DNA from: Ricinus communis
Taxonomy: Eukaryota; Streptophyta; Magnoliopsida; Malpighiales; Euphorbiaceae
Length of the DNA stretch: 64,000 bases
Direction: 5' to 3'
Assembly: GCF_019578655.1 (NCBI RefSeq)
Contig: NC_063262.1
Span: forward strand, 13,895,582 to 13,959,581
Shown here: one piece after another, positions 13,201-23,871 of the stretch
How positions within the stretch are numbered: position 1 is the stretch's first letter
Layout: each line of letters starts with the position of its first letter
Notes under the pieces: model-generated
Told to the model about the DNA's origin: nothing
Databases searched by the model: none
Seen by the model: only the letters and a program-made list of their open reading frames with translations
Position numbers and translations under genes: made by a program

Positions 13201-16200
13201 ATGTGAGTTATACTCATTCCTGTTAGGATTATTGTGCTTGGGTTTTGAATACCTCACTGTACAAAAATTGGAAGTTGAGCATCTACTCAGAAAAGAAAAG
13301 CGGAATACACACACACATATATATATATATGTAGTGCTTGGTTTTCCATTACCTCATATGTTAAACAATTGAAGTTGAGAATATAATATGGTGGATCTAA
13401 TTGTCTGTTTTTCTAGATTCTATCATTTCAAGTTGTTTTTTTTTATTTTATTTTATTTTTCTAGATATCAGGCGGTTGGAGACACACTATGGCAGTCACA
13501 TCTGATGGAAAACTTTATGGCTGGGGATGGAATAAGGTACTTCAATTTTTTTTCTTTTAATTTCTACTTATGATTCTATATCATTTAGTCAATTTTATGT
13601 TGGTTTCTTGGTGAAATATAAGTCCTTTAATAGTGAGATGTTATTGTTGACCGAGTGAAATGGGGACCCATGAAAAGTCTAAAAAAGAAAAAAAATGAAT
13701 AGGAGCAATTAACTATTGTTTTGGCCATGTAAACATCTTGAACTATCTCCCCGTTCCATTATTGTTCTTTCTATATTTGGCTTTCTACTGACTAGTTTTA
13801 TTGATTTGAATTCTTTGTCAGCTCTCAAGTTATTTATCTATTAGTTTATTTGTTGGCTTTGTCTTTCTTTTATGAACAGTTTGGACAAGTTGGAGTTGGT
13901 GACAATGTGGACCGTAGTTCTCCTGTGCAAGTTAAACTTCCCCTTGAGCAGGCACATTCTTGTTACTGTAGTTCTGGGTTTCTAGATAGTTGATGACATT
14001 GATTTTCAGTTCTGTAGGAAGTTCCTTCTTTTTAATTCTTTTTCAAGAGGGTTGTTCTCTGTCTCATAGTTCAATTTATGTGCATACTTATTTGGGCGCT
14101 TGGCAGAAAGTAATTCTGATCTCATGTGGCTGGAGGCACACACTTGCTGTTACCGAACGGCAGAATGTTTTTTCTTGGGGAAGAGGTACAAATGGACAGC
14201 TTGGTAACGGCGAGTGTACTGACCGGTAATAGCATAAACATATATATTGTTAAACATTTTCTTTGAAGTAGATTCTTTTCTTCATTTTGTTGTCTTTATC
14301 TATATGTGCTGTTAGAGAGCTTGGGTTTAAAAGATTGAGAAGAAAATAAACTTGTAACTTTGTAAGATTATTTGCAAGGCAAAATCAAGTATCGTGCATA
14401 GACTTGAGAAACAAATACTCTAAGGCTTTTACTCTGTAGTTAAGTATTAATTACTCTCAAATTTAACCGTAATAAGTATAGATTTGCCATTCCAAATGAT
14501 AATGTCTTGTTAAAACTTCAAATTGAAACTTCATAAATCCTAAGTTTCTACCCAGGGTGTGTTTAGGATTGTTGTTGGGTGTTAAAAAAGCAAGCTTAGT
14601 ATTTTTTTGATTTACTATATTGATTTTTTTAAAATATTTTCATAAAATGCTTTTCTCAAACTTGCTTTTGGAAAAACATTAATTTACTTTGCTTTTTACA
14701 AAAGTAATTTTCAAAACTCAAACAATAAAATAAAATAAAATAAATTGTTTTTCAACCTCAATGCTAAACAACCCTTCAGTCTACCAAACAATGTTTAACT
14801 TCCATACGTAACAGGGTGCTCATTGGCCTCTCCAACAAATCCTGAATTGCCAAATTTGAAAGACTAGGTACTAATAGATTGCAAGTAATTTTTCATGGTT
14901 TCCTCATGTTCTATGCAATGAAAGACATTCAACTTTGGTTTTGCAATGTCAATGTAAAAAAATCTTAAAAATTAACATGAATAAGCATGAAATTTTGAAA
15001 CTTGCTTGACTTCTTGTTTAGTATGATGATGATACCGATAAAACTTTCTTCACTAATCTAAAATATGGTATTAGATGATATCAAGTGTTGAAATAAGCTG
15101 CACATGTGGTCTTCCAAATTAACTTTGTGTTAGAGTTGCGTGCCTTGCTCCCTTTAGATATTGATCGTCTTTAATAGCATCCTTGGATTCCTTTTAAATT
15201 TTAATATTTTCTTCTCTGTTGTAGATGTTGAGTTCTCTGTGCTTGAACTTCACACTATATATGTAATATGTCAGAATTGAAAGCTTTTTTCTCTTTCTTT
15301 TTTATGAGGTCATGTATTTTGCCTATTGAGCATGCTTTTCTTGCCTTGCTTGTTTCTGGATAAAGTTCTTAATTAGCAAAGCTATGACAGTAGCATTTAA
15401 ATTTGCTTTCTCTTAGATAATTTGTTCTGTGGCTTATGTGTCGTACCTCACCTTTAAGACGCCTTATATATGTCTTCCTCACTGAATAATAAATGATGCA
15501 TGAAGTTTGCCAAACTGCAGCTCTTTGTCAGCATGCACATGAAGTTTGCCAAATAGCATTGGGGGCTATTTGCCAAGACTATTGAGTGAACCTAAAATAT
15601 CTCTACTATTTATTGATTACTCCACTGATGTCATATAGTCATCCAGTTGCTATGTTTCTGGAATAAACCTGTGTTGTTTCTCGAATGTCTATTAAACTAA
15701 TAATATTTGTTTGGCTTTCAAAGGAATGTACCAGTGATCATAAAAGCTTTAAGTGTTGATGGGTCTTGTGGCCAGCACATAGAATCCTCAATGGTCGATT
15801 CATCATCAGGTGTTTGAACTCTCCTCATTATTCTGCTTTCATTTATACACAAAAAATTGCTTATGTTCTTGGATTTAAATTTTATATGATACTTCCCTTG
15901 GCAGGGAAAACGTGGGTGTTGCCATCTGAGAGATATGCTGTTGTGCCCGATGAATCTGTAAGCTCCTTTTTAACTTTTCTGGCCACTATCGAAGTTAGGA
16001 GAGAATTAAGATATATGTGCTTGTCTGATTATGTTCAAGATCTGGATTGTAGTATGCGAGACTGTTGAAAGTAAATCTTTAAGTGAATGCTATTACAGTT
16101 TAAGGATGGAAAACATGTCAATATGTATTTATAGTGAACCATCGGAAACAAAATATAAATTCCCTCTGCATTCCCTATCATATGCTGAATATTATCGTCA

Positions 16201-16425
16201 AAATTTAGCTCTAGAATTTTTTATATGTTCTATTTTCTTAGTTAATGCCCCTGATGTGAAGAACTGAAGAATATTTTAAATGGTATATGAGTCCTCCAGA
16301 CTACCATATGTTTTTCTTTTTCCTGTTTTCTAAAGAAAATGCTGGTGCAGGCACAAACAGATGGTTCAGGCAAGGGGAGTGATGTAAGTGTTCCGGAGGG
16401 TGATGTCAAACGCATAAGAATTTGA
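1278..16425 (+). CDS. UVR8: UV-B photoreceptor UVR8 (12 exons, complete)
   Basis: UVR8 senses UV-B. The homodimer absorbs through a tryptophan cluster, dissociates, and binds COP1 to start photomorphogenic and UV-protection gene expression. Exons: 1278-1368, 1476-1662, 2954-3100, 5697-5778, 6552-6707, 9234-9407, 13465-13536, 13880-13951, 14107-14225, 15724-15809, 15905-15957, 16351-16425. They join in frame to 437 residues, against 440 in Arabidopsis. RCC1-type repeats (GRGEDGQLGHGD, GDFGRLGHGN, GRYGNLGLGD, SKYGQLGHGD, NKFGQVGVGD, GTNGQLGNGE) form the beta-propeller. The three GWRHT motifs place tryptophans at 232, 284 and 336, equivalent to Arabidopsis W233, W285 and W337. The COP1-binding VP motif is V409-P410 within YAVVPDES, and the tail ends DVKRIRI. 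The ATG is chosen because MAEEGASEVTAP aligns with the family N-terminus. Intron 8 has a GC donor; all other introns are GT-AG. Introns 3, 5 and 6 are 2.5-4 kb. Confidence 0.97.
3101..5696 (+). other. UVR8 intron 3
   Basis: A 2.6-kb intron with donor GTTAAT and acceptor TTGAAG. It has no coding similarity I can recognise; open frames at 3311-3544 (-), 3741-3935 (+) and 3887-4087 (+) look random. The segment about 5050-5330 is AT-rich with repeated ACTAATACTAACTA-like words ending in TTGTTCCAACA, which may be part of an old LTR, but no partner repeat was found. Confidence 0.6.
7183..7507 (-). mobile_element. TRIM (terminal-repeat retrotransposon in miniature) in UVR8 intron 5
   Basis: Two direct repeats of 119 bp each (7183-7301 and 7389-7507, roughly 80% alike) flank an 87-bp interior. 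Read on the minus strand, the interior starts just after the right repeat with TGGTATTAGAGCC (7369-7381). This matches the standard primer-binding site complementary to initiator tRNA-Met. It ends with the purine tract GAGGGAGGG next to the left repeat (about 7302-7310). LTR, PBS, PPT, LTR with no coding capacity is the definition of a TRIM. Terminal TG/CA is preserved at one end of each LTR and mutated at the other, so the copy is old. No clear target-site duplication is visible. Confidence 0.85.
8059..8400. mobile_element. Possible MITE or fold-back element in UVR8 intron 5
   Basis: A 342-bp segment begins TGCATGG and ends CCATGCA. Its two halves are loosely inverse: purine-rich GAAGGGA/GGAGGG words on the left match pyrimidine-rich TTCCCTTCC words on the right. 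Near the edges lie TGTTTGGTTA on the left and, read inversely, TGTTTGGCTA on the right. Such words are common in plant hAT-type MITEs. I could not identify a target-site duplication. Confidence 0.35.
9652..11230 (-). mobile_element. 5'-truncated Ty1/copia retrotransposon in UVR8 intron 6
   Basis: Read on the minus strand, this is the 3' end of a copia element. It holds a C-terminal RNase H piece (10982-11224), a spacer, a purine tract ATGTGGGGGAT at about 10470-10480, and then a probable LTR. The LTR runs from TGTTGGAAAA (starting at 10469) to ACTAACA (about 9652), 818 bp. The peptide includes KSKDNIADPLTKGLNRELV, the typical end of plant copia polyproteins. Everything upstream of this fragment, including the other LTR, is missing, so the element was truncated at or after insertion. 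The insertion is antisense to UVR8. Confidence 0.75.
10192..10345. repeat. Short tandem repeats within the copia LTR
   Basis: The phrase TGACCTTTGGCA followed by CATGATTAATTCATAATTAAT recurs about three times with a period near 50 bp, within the U3 part of the probable copia LTR. Tandem repeats in U3 often act as retrotransposon enhancers; that role is inference here. Confidence 0.5.
12163..12361. repeat. 101-bp tandem duplication in UVR8 intron 6
   Basis: Two adjacent copies (12163-12263 and 12264-12361) share TGATAT.GT.TCATAAAGATGG, TTATACTTTCTT and TAGAGAGGGGGTCTAGGA with about 10% differences. No coding potential is evident. The copy number of two and the clean boundary suggest a local duplication and not a satellite. 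Confidence 0.8.
13952..14106 (+). other. GC-AG intron 8 of UVR8
   Basis: Exon 8 must end at CAG (13949-13951), because the next exon resumes the conserved K-V-x-x-x-SCGWRHT block in frame at 14107. The intron therefore starts GCACAT and not GT. The nearest downstream GT, at about 13966, would shift the frame. GC-AG introns are a known minor class of U2 introns, but their donors usually read GCAAGT, so this one is weak. Confidence 0.75.
14226..15723 (+). other. UVR8 intron 9
   Basis: A 1.5-kb intron (GTAATA...TCAAAG). I recognise no transposon or coding fragment in it. A short direct repeat, ATGAAGTTTGCCAAA, occurs twice at about 15498 and 15539. Confidence 0.6.
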
Positions 16426-17590
16426 TATTCTAAATGCAGATCATGTAGCTGAATAACCTGATGTAGATAGTCTGGTCTCTGGCTTCCAGGATGACTCTGT
16501 CTAATAAGTCCATGTAAATTGTACTTCCTTGCCAGTGTTGCCTTTTGCTGTTGTACAATGTTAATGCGAGAAGTATGTCAATCCTATGCTGATTTAACTT
16601 TTTCTTTCATGCTAGTATTCTTGTGCCTTTTATTGTCCAGTCATTGCAGGCTTCCTATTTTTGTTGTGCCTTAGGATTCTTTAGTGCAATCTTTGTGTTG
16701 GCAGCATGATGGTGTTTTGTTCCCTCCACCAGTTTACCCCTTAACTCCTAAATATTTTACTTCTTACCTAGATCTGGTGTTTACATTACAACTAATAGAA
16801 AAGTGACACGTATATATGAGTATTACACTTTGGTAATAGATGATTGACACATATTCATTATGTGTCAATTATTTATTATTTTAGTATATAAGTGGAGACA
16901 TGCACCAAATTTAAGTAAGACTTTCTTATATTTTCTTATTTTACTTTTTTTTTTTTTATATTTCTGTTAACTAAAAATCCGGTTAAGATTTAAACAATCT
17001 CTTATCACTTGGTATAATTAATGATCATAAAATGAAATTTCATTATTATTTTTATTCTTAAGAAATTCTTCCTTATTAACTGAATAAAATTTGAAAATAA
17101 AAATAAGTAATACAAAAACTCTTAAGTCTCTTTTCACTGTTCATTCTTCTATTTCTTTCCTTTTGTTAATGGCTATCTATCCACCATTAACATTATCAAA
17201 ATTCCATTTCAACAAATGCCCATCCCACTCTCTCAATAACACCATTTTCATTTTCCCCCACTCTGCGCCATCACTTTATCAATCTACCCGAGTTGCTTTG
17301 TTACAAAAACTCTTTGCTGAATGGGTTGCCAAAATTGGATTCCATTTGGAGATAGTACATGATACGTATCTGTTAGCTAGTGTACTAGGTCTTCAGCATT
17401 TTACTCGATCTTTAGCATATTTCTTAGTTGAATTATTCTATTGTTATTCTAGCTCAGTAGTAGCTGCGTTTCCCTATTTTTAGCTTTGTTGGTTGAAATC
17501 CTAACCACCAGACTATTGTAAATAGTTGGTTTTGATTGAATAAAAGCACAATAATTATTATCAGTATTTCCTTCCCTTTAGCTTTCTCTT
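16426..17590. other. UVR8 3' flank and possible gypsy LTR remnant
   Basis: The first about 200 bp should hold the UVR8 3' UTR; no single strong poly(A) signal stands out. Positions 16843-16869 form a hairpin with perfect 11-bp arms (ATTGACACATA and its complement) and a 5-nt loop. Positions about 17090-17590 end with a TTGATTGAATAAAAGCA stretch and a TCTC run. That composition resembles the 3' end of an LTR belonging to the gypsy fragment that follows, but no matching second LTR was found. Confidence 0.4.
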
Positions 17591-17594
17591 ATTC

Positions 17595-19046
17595 TTGCTC
17601 CTGTCTTCTCTCTCTCTCTCTCTTTCAATTACTTTTAACAACCATCCTCGAACGATCTGTGTCTTAGGCAAACTCAAAAACAAGTATGTGAGAGTTCTCA
17701 TTGATGGGGGCAACACTCATAATTTCATTGATCATGCCATTGTCACCAAATTTGGAGTACCAATTATGCGAGATAAGAAGTTCCAAGTCACAATAGCCAA
17801 TGGTGACCAAATTGAATGCATGGGTCTTTGCCAAGCTCTTACTGTATACATCCAAGGCAAATCTATAATTGCTGATTGTTGTGTGCTTCCAGTGGCAGGT
17901 TGTCAAGTGGTTTTAGGAGTAGGGTGGTTGCAGGCCATTGGTCCCATAAAGATGGATTACAAGCAGCTAACCATGTCCTTTAAAATTTAAGGAGAACAAC
18001 ACATATTCCATGGACTTAGGCAAGATACGATAGAAGCTTTGTCTGAAAAGGAATCAAATTGCATTCAAGGTACATGATTCTTTTTCCAAATATCACTTTC
18101 CATTGATACTTATCCTCCAAAATCCCTACCATTAGATATATCTAAAATCCTAATCAAGTTCTCTGAGATATTTAATACACCTGCCCACTTACCCCCTAAA
18201 AGACCACATGATCATCGCATTCCCCTACAACCAAAGACTGAACCTATAAGTGTTCAGCCATACCGTTACCCTTACTACCAGAAAACAGAAATAGAGATGA
18301 TGGTGAGAGAGCTGCTACAATCTGGTTTGATAAGGCCAAGCAACAGTCCATTTCCATCACCTGTCTTATTGGTAAAAAAAGCGGATGGCAATTGGCGATT
18401 TTGCATGGATTATCGAGCCCTGAATCACATCACAATCAAGGATAGATATCCCATTCCAGTAATTGATGAACTCCTTGATGAGCTCTATGGGCTAAATTTT
18501 TTCTCAAAGTTGCACTTAACGACGGGGTACAATCAAATTCGAGTAGATGAGAATGATATTTCAAAAACAGCTTTCAGGACGCACGAAGGGCACTACGAGT
18601 TCATGGTGATGCCATTTGGTCTTACAAATGCACCTGCCACTTTCCAAAGCCTCATGAATGACCTCTTTCGCACATATCTTGAGAAGTTCATTTTGGTCTT
18701 CCTTGACGATATCTTGGTGTATTCAAAAACATGGGAAGAACATCTATCACATCTTTGAATTATTTTTAAAATTTTGAAGGCTAACCAATTATTTGTTAAA
18801 GAAAAAAAAATGCAGGTTTGGTGTTTCTGAGGTAGAATACTTGGGTCATATAATTTCTGATCAAGGTGTAGCAGTAGATCCAACAAAAATATAGGTTGTT
18901 CTTGAATGGCCAACCCCGACCACTGCAAGAGAAGTACGTGGCTTCCTTGGGTTAGCAGGATATTATCGAAAATTTATTCATCAATTTGGTGTCAATTCAG
19001 CTCCATTAAATCATCTCTTATCTAAAGATCGGGTAAAATGCTGAAG
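17595..19046 (+). pseudogene. Ty3/gypsy protease-RT fragment
   Basis: This is a broken piece of a gypsy polyprotein. Positions 17646-17990 encode an RVP_2-type aspartic protease (LIDGGNTHNFID, later VVLGVGWLQAIGPI). Positions 18297-18758 encode the reverse transcriptase core, with [24 protein letters not shown] and the catalytic box [10 protein letters not shown]. Positions about 18815-19045 continue with the RT tail and start of RNase H ([27 protein letters not shown]). It is disabled: the protease and RT frames are separated by stops, TGA ends the RT frame at 18756-18758, an A-run at about 18801 shifts frame, and a TAG lies near 18891. Gag, integrase and paired LTRs are absent. The protease box reads DGG where DSG or DTG is expected. 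Confidence 0.9.
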
Positions 19047-19403
19047 ACCTGGTACACTAACTAACAGATATGTATCAGTACACCATGTTGAATTCAAGGA
19101 AAAGAAAGGTTACTGAAGTTTTCATAAAGAAAAAAAATGAAAGTGAGGGACGATGGTGGTGATAGTAACGGTAGTGCTGATGCCGTTATGGTGGCTGATT
19201 TTGAAAGAGACAGTTATTAATTGAATTTGAAATTGTGAATTTTTTATCATTATAGGTGTCTGTTAGTTACTTGCTGCTTAGTTTTTAGTTTGTATATCTA
19301 GCTTTGCATTTTTTTATTTGGTATAAACTGTAGTTATCAAAAATTAAAAGATTTGGACATAATTATCACATAAAAGTTCATAATTTTTGAATCTTTAGAT
19401 CAA
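19047..19403. other. AT-rich DNA between gypsy fragment and MULE
   Basis: About 360 bp with no gene or recognisable repeat. It may be gypsy or host sequence diverged beyond recognition. Confidence 0.5.
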
Positions 19404-19412
19404 TAATTTTTA

Positions 19413-19652
19413 AGCTTAATTACAAAAGAATACTCGACCTTTGGTATTTTCTTCAATGTAATCACGTGTTTTTAATTGTAACAATGTCATGCCCGACCTT
19501 ATCAATTTTTTCAAATCGATACATAAATGAGATTTTCAGTGAAGTTTATCCCACGTGGCTACCGGAGTTCTGGTAAATTAAACACGTAGAAATGGTGCGT
19601 TTTAAAGCCAAATCAGAAACTGTGAGTTTTGGACAAGAGAAATGGTGTGCTT
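19413..19652 (+). repeat. MULE left terminal inverted repeat
   Basis: Inverse match of 23632-23871. It includes the shared blocks TTTTTAATTGTAACAATGTC, GAAGTTTATCCCACGTGGCT and AAATTAAACACGTAGAAA. MULE TIRs usually carry the promoters for the internal genes, and a CACGTG core (G-box-like) is present in both copies. Confidence 0.9.
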
Positions 19653-19905
19653 TTGATATCTTAAATCGAAGCTCCTTGTTTCTTCAATCTCTAACCCTAA
19701 TTTCCATCTGCATAACTGAATACTCCAATAAAAAGCTCTAGTTATTCTTATTCTCGTGCTTCATATGCCCCCAAATCCACATTTGTCTACTAGTTTGAAG
19801 CTAATGGTGTTGTATTAGGTTGATTGAAAGTAATTCATTCCTTGTTCTGGTAGTTTGATGCTTCATATGCGAGCTCGATAAGTAGTTCGATGGCTTCACC
19901 CTGAC

Positions 19906-20400
19906 ATACCAATGGCTTCCTTATATGAAAGAGGTGATGAATCATTTGAAGGCTGAAAGGGACGCATTAGAAGAGGTAATGAAGGTGAAGAAGGTAATGG
20001 AGAAACCGATGGTTGAGAAAGTATGTAGCTATAGAGAAAAGAAGGAATAGTTTGAATTACTGCAGAAAACTATTGATCCCTGTAGAAAACTATTGATGAC
20101 TGCAGAAAACTATTGGTGAGCTCAATTCAAGTAACTCCAATTTGGTGAAGATATTTTATCATATGAGGGCAATGAATTTAGAGTTTGATTCTGAGAAGAA
20201 AAGGCCACAAGTGAGTGTCTTCTTTTGCAATTAAGCCAACTCAATTCAAGTAACTCTGATTTGGTGAAGATGGTTTATCACATGAGGGCAATGAATTTAG
20301 AGCTTAATTTTGAGAAGAAAATGCTACAGGAGAATGTCCTGATGTGGCATAAGTCAACTATTGGTTTGAGAAGACTTTGTATTCTACTATTGGTATTGTA
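19906..20400 (+). pseudogene. Second, convergent coding remnant within the MULE
   Basis: On the plus strand, starting beyond the left TIR, a frame reads QWLPYMKEVMNHLKAERD and continues with a run of K, E and V to a stop at about 20050. This is strongly charged and likely coiled-coil. After three 19-nt repeats of TGCAGAAAACTATTGAT-like sequence come two tandem copies of about 115 bp (about 20118-20232 and 20233-20345). Both read N-S-S-N-S-(N/D)-LVK followed by YHMRAMNLE, so the same amino-acid frame is kept in each. Stops separate the parts. I do not recognise the family. It could be a captured host-gene fragment or the element's own second gene, comparable in position to mudrB. Confidence 0.5.
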
Positions 20401-20823
20401 ATACCTATGAGTTTAGCTTAACTGTTAGTTTGAGAAAGCAGATGATGCTACCTGAAATGTTTGTATTGTGATTTGAACTAAAATGTTGAATAAATGACAA
20501 TGTTAATTTATGATTATTAAGCATTTTTACTTATAACATGTAACTTGAAGTTGGATACCTTGCACATATATGGTACTAGTATAAATCATAAATAGAGAAT
20601 ACAAGTGTTTAAGAATAGTATTTTCTGATGAAAATAAAGGCATTATCTGCTTTCAAAACATTATGTTCACAGGTGTGAAAATAAAGACAATATTTGTCTA
20701 TAAAAAATAGTATAAAGACTGCTACAAAGAAAGGCACAAGTCTGCAAATAAAATAACAGACACAATATTTGCCTAAAAAAGGAAATGTCATGCTCTACAT
20801 TTAATCACAATAGTAATAACTAA

Positions 20824-23117
20824 TCAAATTGCTCGACTCTCTTGAGTTCCAACAGGTGCAGCACCTCTCCCACCATTTTTAGCTCCTATGCCACGACCTC
20901 CACCCTCTCCTCTTCCATCTCTATTGTTTGCTGAACTTGCAATTGTTGGTCTGGCATAAGAGGGAACTAATTTACCCTTACTGTTTCCCGCTAGCTGCTT
21001 TGCCTTTGGAATTTCACTCTCCTTGATTCAGGCATCTAGAAACTAAACACAATTGTTCCATTAGACTAGGCATAAAATAATAAGAAATAAAAAAGTAGAT
21101 ATTATATTACCCTCAAATACATGTCGGAATCTTTAAAGATTCTTACTCCATAACCTTGGTTAACCTGTTCGTACAACCATAGTGAATATAAATTGGGCTT
21201 CCCACTATTTAAATGTAAACCAAATACAAGTGTTCAAATAACTTACTAATGCAATTTCTTTTTTCCTGCTTTAAGACCCATTTTTGGTTGTTAAGCTAGA
21301 TTGAGGTCCATTTGAAGGTGTGCCAGCAAATTGACTTGATCCACTTGAGCTAGGGACATCAAACTGAGTTATTGGGGAAGTTGCAATAGATCCAAGTCTA
21401 AAAATTGCTTTTCGTGGCCTGCCATGCTTGACTGGCAGTTTATGAGGCCTTTTGAAAGATGGATCATTTTTCATCTTACAACTCCTTCACAAACTGCACA
21501 AGTCATTTGAATTCCTTGTCTGAACAGCTTATTAGGATTCTTTAGATCTTCAGTGATATCTCTCTTCCTATTCTTCTTAGGTCTGCCAGGTATTTTCTTA
21601 AATTTAGGTGCCTTGATTGGAAGCCTATCAACTTGTGGCCATATTTTTCTGCCATTCAGTGGCTCAAGAGCATTTTTGTAGGTTTCAATATAAGTTTCTA
21701 CAATATAGTACTTGTCCATAAAGGTTGCACTATCTTGGTTCATCCAATGAATGCTAAAATAGGCATGGATACAAGGAATACCTGTTATCTGCCATGCTCT
21801 ACAAGTACAAGTGTGCATATTTATATCAACCACAAACTGATCCTCTCCTATATTCACTTGGAACTTGCCACCAACAGCAGGTTTGCAAGTATATAATCTG
21901 CTACTGTACTTGATTTCTTCAAGCTTAGTTCTAATTCTAGGTGTGATGGAGTTAGTTAAACCACTAGCATGCATCAACTTACTGTGCATTCTCAATATTA
22001 ATGCACATCTAATCTCTTCTAGCATGTCTATAATGGTCATACTCCTAAATTTCACAATGTAATCATTGAAGGTTTCACTGATATTATTATCAATCGCATC
22101 ACACTTAGGAAGCTCACAGATAAATGACTTACAGAATTTGGATGGATCCCTCTGTAAAAAATTGTTATAAGCAGCTTCATTCTCTGCTTTAATATGATCA
22201 ATGGCTTCCTTATAAGCAGCTTCATAAGTACTTCTAGCTGCACTCCAAAACATGTTTTTTAATACTTGCCCCTTAAACTCCTTCTTCCAATTATAATAAA
22301 CATGTCTAGCACAATTTCTATGTTCAGTAAGATGTGCTAGGTTCTTTATAGCATTAATAAGACCCTGTACAATAAACCAAATATAAATATTCAGCAAATA
22401 CTAATAACTAATATAAAACAAAACAGTAGTTAAAACTGTCAAGAAAAATCACCTTTTGTTGGTTTGATATAAAGGTCCTGCCTAAACTATCTATAATTTG
22501 CAGCTCCTCTAAAATAATAGTTAAAAACCAAGTCCAAAAGTACTCATTTTCGCATTCAACTACAGCCCAAAAGATGGGAAACATTTGATTGTTCCCATCT
22601 TTAGCAACTGCACATAATAATGCCCCACCTAAAAAAGGTTTCAAAAAACACCTATCAAATCCAATAATGGGCCTACAACACTTCAAAAACCCTTTCCTCA
22701 AGGAACTAAACCCTATAAAGAATCCTTTAAAAGTATAGTCTTCATCAAGGAGGAAATCAAATCTGCCTTCCTTATCCACCCTTAGCAATTCAGCTTTATA
22801 GCCTCTTAACTTAGCATAATGTTCCTGTGCAGACCCTCTTAGCATATTAAGTGCTTTCCATTTTGCCCTATAGCACTTTGTTCTTGACACTTGAACACAG
22901 AACTTATCAAGTAAGTCATCCTCCAAGTCCTTCACACTGCAATTGGCATTTCTTCTGAATCTATGTATATATTCCTTAGCTATCCATTCAGAGGTAGCTT
23001 GCCTATTTTTCATCTCCCTAGGACACCTATGCTCACCAACATATGTCTTAATAGTAAAGGTATTCTCTTTTTTAATCATGCTTTCATACAGTCTCCATGG
23101 GCATCCCTTGTCACAAA
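20824..23117 (-). pseudogene. MULE (mudrA-type) transposase, interrupted
   Basis: The product would cut and insert the element. Reading on the minus strand: exon A (23117-22453) begins CDKGCPWRLYES and ends FISNQQK. An 88-bp intron (22452-22365, GTGATT...TACAG) is followed by exon B (22364-21471). Exon B starts GLINAIKNL, carries the catalytic-glutamate region NNISETFN and the SWIM zinc finger CTCRAWQITGIPCIHA, and ends in a partial zinc knuckle MTCAVCEGVVR then TGA. A shifted frame continues at 21474-21271 (KRPHKLPVKHGRPRKA). A glycine/arginine-rich tail (about 21027-20824, GRGEGGGRGIGAK) ends with TGA. Defects: stops precede 23117, the second catalytic Asp of the usual SDxQKG box is Asn, and the zinc knuckle is cut by a frameshift that removes its His and last Cys. 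Probably inactive. Confidence 0.88.
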
Positions 23118-23631
23118 ATCATTACATGAATAAGACACTGCAGACCATGATAAACTCAAATAAATTAATACCAAAATCACAGTACCCTAGAATGACAAAC
23201 TCAAATAAATTTTGACAAACCCAAAAGTACAGTGATAAAAAATCGATTCATGCCCTACCCCACACATATCGCACTTATCTTGTTAATGTAAAAGCTTTTC
23301 TGTAAAAGCTTCTTAGAAAAGCCATTAACAATATAATAACTTACTTGTCCTTTTTCAGTAGTCGGTACTTTAAAGGACCATAATATCTAATCTTCTTTAA
23401 TGTCTTTACTACTTCAAAGGACCATAGTGTCTTTGATTCTTCAAAGCACTACAATGTCTTTGCTTCTTCAAACAAATGGATTCAGTAACAAATGATTTCC
23501 TCTTTCACTTTCACTCTATTTAAAGAAATGGTTTCAGTAACAAATAACGGTTATTTCAATTTTAGGGATTTAGAATTTTCTTACACCATATACGCTGCCG
23601 TTTTTTTTTTCGTTTCTGATTAGGATGTAAA

Positions 23632-23871
23632 AAATGCATTGTTTCTCCTGTCCAAAATGCACAGTTTCTGATTTGACTTTAAAACGCATCGTTTCTACGT
23701 GTTTAATTTACTAGAGCTCTGGTAGCCACGTGGGATAAACTTCATCGGAAATCTCATTTATTTATCGATTTAAAAAAATTGATAAGGTCGCGTATGACAT
23801 TGTTACAATTAAAAATACGTGATTAAATTGAAAAAAACGCCAAAGGGCGAGTATTCTTTTGTAATTAAGCC
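23632..23871 (-). repeat. MULE right terminal inverted repeat
   Basis: Inverse partner of 19413-19652. It lies upstream of the transposase gene, so it would hold the transposase promoter. About 500 bp separate it from the first recognisable coding sequence at 23117. This gap is shorter than expected for a full N-terminal region plus leader. Confidence 0.88.

Larger units (their letters stand above)
19413..23871 (-). mobile_element. Mutator-like element (MULE) with long TIRs and 9-bp target duplication
   Basis: The element is 4459 bp long. Its ends are inverse copies: 19413 onward reads AGCTTAATTACAAAAGAATA, and the complement of the right end reads GGCTTAATTACAAAAGAATA. The similarity continues for about 240 bp on each side. 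The flanks carry TAATTTTTA (19404-19412) and TAACTTTTA (23872-23880), a 9-bp duplication with one mismatch, which is the size produced by Mutator transposases. Inside are a transposase gene on the minus strand and a second coding remnant on the plus strand. The element is oriented here by its transposase. TIR divergence near 10-15% and coding defects indicate an old, probably inactive copy. Confidence 0.92.

Noticed and set aside
16843..16869. Hairpin as a transcription terminator
   Set aside because: Factor-independent hairpin terminators are not used by plant RNA polymerase II; an 11-bp stem in AT-rich DNA is likely chance.
17091..17483. 130-aa plus-strand frame starting MKIKISNTK
   Set aside because: Low-complexity, no family match; more likely part of an LTR-like remnant than a gene.
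21633..22062. Plus-strand frames over the MULE transposase
   Set aside because: These are shadows of the minus-strand transposase, whose conserved motifs are clear.
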